Shown piece after piece: positions 62,102 through 64,000 of a stretch of DNA of 64,000 nucleotides. Origin of the DNA: an uncultured Clostridia bacterium. GTDB taxonomy: Bacteria; Bacillota; Clostridia; Christensenellales; Aristaeellaceae. Positions within the stretch are counted from its first letter, which is position 1. Every line of letters begins with the position of its first letter. The notes under the pieces were generated by a model, which was not told the DNA's origin, ran no database searches, and was given only the letters and a program-made list of their open reading frames with translations. The position numbers and the translations under genes were made by a program. Location: contig CAMJUL010000008.1 of NCBI GenBank assembly GCA_946408995.1, forward strand, positions 1 through 64,000, read 5' to 3'.

Positions 62102-62842
62102 ATGATCAGCTTTGAAAACGTGACCAAGCAATACCTCAAGAGCAGCGTAAAGGCAGTGGACGGACTGACGTTGAAGGTGGAAGCCGGAGAGCTTTTCGGC
62201 TTTATCGGTCCCAATGGAGCGGGAAAGACCACCACCATCAAAATGCTTACGGGCATCCTTCGGCCGACGGAGGGAAGAGTCTTTGTGGACGGGACGGACA
62301 TGGCTTCGGACCCCATTACAGCCAAGCGCAAACTGGGGTTCGTTCCGGACGGCGCGGATCTGTTCGACCGGCTTACCGGCATGGAATATCTGAATTTTCT
62401 CGGCGACATGTACGGGGTTTCCGCCTCGGACCGGAAGGCGCGCATGGAAAAATACCTGGATCTGTTTGAACTGACAGACGCCGTCGGAGGCCGCATCGCG
62501 GGCTATTCCAAGGGCATGCGTCAAAAACTGGCGACCATCGGATCCCTGATCCACGACCCGGACGTATGGGTGCTGGACGAGCCGATGATGGGCCTGGACC
62601 CCAAAGCTTCCTATGAGCTGAAAGAAGAAATGAAGCGTCAGTGCGCCCAAGGGAAAACGGTTTTCTTTTCCACCCATGTCCTGGACGTGGCGGAAAAGCT
62701 GTGCACCCGCGTCGCGCTGATCCACCATGGCCGTCTTGCCGCGGAAGGAACCATCGAGGCCCTCAAGAACGCGGAGCACGCGGAAAGTCTGGAGCAGATT
62801 TTCCTGGAGCTGACCGAAGACGGGCACCAGGAAGAAGAATGA
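62102..62842 (+). CDS. ABC exporter ATP-binding protein
   Basis: A 246-aa ATPase with Walker A GPNGAGKTTT near residue 37, the Q-loop region FVPDGADLFDRLTGMEYL near 80, signature GYSKGMRQKLATIG near 135, Walker B VWVLDEPMMGLD near 157 and H-loop FSTHVLD near 190. ATG 62102 has GGAGG six bases upstream, so it is preferred over ATG 62096, which touches that site. It pairs with the permease that follows. Confidence 0.92.
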   Translation: MISFENVTKQYLKSSVKAVDGLTLKVEAGELFGFIGPNGAGKTTTIKMLTGILRPTEGRVFVDGTDMASDPITAKRKLGFVPDGADLFDRLTGMEYLNFLGDMYGVSASDRKARMEKYLDLFELTDAVGGRIAGYSKGMRQKLATIGSLIHDPDVWVLDEPMMGLDPKASYELKEEMKRQCAQGKTVFFSTHVLDVAEKLCTRVALIHHGRLAAEGTIEALKNAEHAESLEQIFLELTEDGHQEEE

Positions 62843-62897
62843 TCCCCCTGGCTGTATTACACAGGGAAGGTTCCTGAATGCCGGAAAGGACAAAACG

Positions 62898-64000
62898 ATG
62901 ACACAGTTTCTTGCGCTGCTCAGGCTGGAGCTGAGCGGAATCCTGTCTGAACTCTCCAACAGCGGAAACAAACAGAAGGGCAAAGTGAGCCGGGGCCTCA
63001 TGACAGTCGTTCTGCTGGTCCTGGTCGCCGGATCCCTCGTCTGGTTCGAAGTGCGCGCGCTGGATATTCTGATCCCCCTGAAGTCGCCGGAGATCCTGCT
63101 GAAGATGCTGGTCTTTGCCAGCATGCTGATGACGTTTGTGTATGGCTTTTTGCAGGTGCTCAGCAGGATGTATTTTACAAAAGATATCGCCCTGCTGGCC
63201 TATCTTCCCACCCGGGACACCACGGTCTATACCGCGAAGCTTTCCGGACAGTTCCTGTACGAGATCGCTGTCAGCACGCTTCTGATCCTGCCGGGGACGG
63301 TCGTGTACATGGTCCGTCTCGGATTTGACGCGGCGCTGTTGTGCCGGGCCCTGATGCTGTGTGTGCTGACGCCGATCCTGCCGATCTGCCTGTGCGCGGT
63401 CATTTCGGGCGCCCTGACCAAAGTGCCGGGCTTCTGGAAGCACAGGGAAACCGTGACCACGGTTTTCACCGTGATCCTGCTGCTCGGGGTCTTCACCTTT
63501 TCCTTCTTTACAGGACAGGCCGGCGGACGCTCTTCGGATGATGAATCCATGCGCATGATGGTGACCGGGCTCTCTTCTTTGACCGACGAGGTGATCGCCC
63601 GGGTGCCGCCTGCTGCCTGGGGCGCCGAAGCCATGATGGGCAATTGGCTTTCCATGCTGCTTCTTTTTGCGGTCAGCGCGGCGTCGCTTGGACTGTGCAT
63701 GCTGCTTTTCGGGCGGAATTATATCAGCGAAGCGGCTTCCGGAAACGAAAGCACGGCCGATTTTAAAAAGGTGGACTTGGCGAACGTCCGGATCGAAAAG
63801 AAGTCTGCCCTGATGGCGCTGACCAAAAGAGAGATCCGGGAAATGCTCCGTACCCCCGCTTATCTGATCAACGGCATGCTGGGTCCGGTGATCATGCCCA
63901 CGCTGATGACCGTCATGATGCTCGTTTCCATCATGAGCGCCGCAGAGGGGGGGATCCAGGCTGTTCTCGAGGGACTGGGCAACGGAAAGGGCATCATGCT
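62898..64000 (+). CDS. ABC-2 type permease, cut by the window end
   Basis: The first 367 or so residues are present. A cytoplasmic start (FLALLRLELSG) and helices near 37-55, 68-92, 115-140, 150-175, 190-210, 252-275 and 320-345 are visible. A conserved YLPTRDTTVYTAKL follows helix two, as in large Clostridial ABC-2 permeases of about 550 residues. It works with the ATPase just upstream; the exported substrate is unknown. Confidence 0.85.
   Translation, partial: MTQFLALLRLELSGILSELSNSGNKQKGKVSRGLMTVVLLVLVAGSLVWFEVRALDILIPLKSPEILLKMLVFASMLMTFVYGFLQVLSRMYFTKDIALLAYLPTRDTTVYTAKLSGQFLYEIAVSTLLILPGTVVYMVRLGFDAALLCRALMLCVLTPILPICLCAVISGALTKVPGFWKHRETVTTVFTVILLLGVFTFSFFTGQAGGRSSDDESMRMMVTGLSSLTDEVIARVPPAAWGAEAMMGNWLSMLLLFAVSAASLGLCMLLFGRNYISEAASGNESTADFKKVDLANVRIEKKSALMALTKREIREMLRTPAYLINGMLGPVIMPTLMTVMMLVSIMSAAEGGIQAVLEGLGNGKGIM

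Noticed and set aside
59882..63124. 1080-codon open frame on the minus strand
   Set aside because: It is antisense to four well-supported genes; GC-rich codons keep the opposite strand free of stops. No family resemblance or ribosome site.

Overview
The window looks like a chromosome segment of a fairly GC-rich member of the Bacillota, probably class Clostridia and probably from a gut or rumen habitat. The grounds are near-universal AGGAGG-type ribosome binding sites, sigma-A promoters with 16-18 bp spacers, a YolD/UvrX-type polymerase operon, a PrsA-like foldase, a membrane pyrophosphatase, AraM-type glycerol-1-phosphate dehydrogenase, and arabinan-, mannan- and alpha-glucan-active glycosidases. 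Genus-level assignment is inference only.

Layout. (1) Positions 1-9123 form a block that reads less GC-rich than what follows. It is bounded by the 3' end of one group IIC intron (1-54) and a complete but ORF-less group IIC intron (8504-9123). Next to each intron lies the same 46-bp piece of a tRNA-Val(CAC) gene (98-143 and 8450-8495). Inside are a truncated YdeI-like gene, a LysR regulator divergent from a malic enzyme gene, and an operon of cell-surface proteins: SGNH hydrolase, tandem-domain lipoprotein and a membrane alpha/beta hydrolase. (2) 9245-14688: a transport operon (CPA2 antiporter, MgtC/SapB protein, MATE pump) running into an unassigned TIM-barrel-like protein. (3) 14841-26272, minus strand: a solute ABC transporter (binding protein, fused permease, ATPase), a cytidylate-kinase-like protein, a MATE pump and a HIT protein, then after an internal terminator GH127, GH51, a small Cys-rich protein and GH130. 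A GH13 amylosucrase-like enzyme (26472) diverges from this block, and the two directions share a symmetric overlapping promoter. (4) 28335-32343: CotH-like protein with a long untranslated leader, followed by a graveyard of gene fragments (methyltransferase start fused to the back of a sirtuin gene). (5) 32344-41709: two esterases, AraM, xylulokinase and an SDR on the minus strand; GH2 beta-galactosidase and a chorismate mutase-ACT protein on the plus strand. (6) 41776-46332: TadA, PrsA-like foldase and a divergent membrane pyrophosphatase. (7) 46411-49844: accessory debris with an IS200-type element, transposase remnant, AT-rich acyltransferase, truncated GHMP kinase and a further fragment. 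(8) 49845-54423: a GldA/GldF/GldG/DUF4340-like ABC system. (9) 54529-57728: an SOS-like operon in which a self-cleaving HTH/S24 repressor precedes a small protein, a Y-family polymerase and YolD. (10) 58017-64000: glutamate racemase, serine hydrolase, HAD phosphatase, inositol monophosphatase and an ABC-2 exporter cut by the window end.

How the genes fit together. Regions 3 and 5 point to uptake and breakdown of plant arabinose-, xylose-, mannose- and galactose-containing glycans, with phosphorylation by an FGGY kinase. Regions 1, 4 and 7 are the mobile or eroded parts. Region 9 is a damage-inducible mutagenesis module with a readable operator. No rRNA genes, complete tRNA genes or CRISPR arrays were found.
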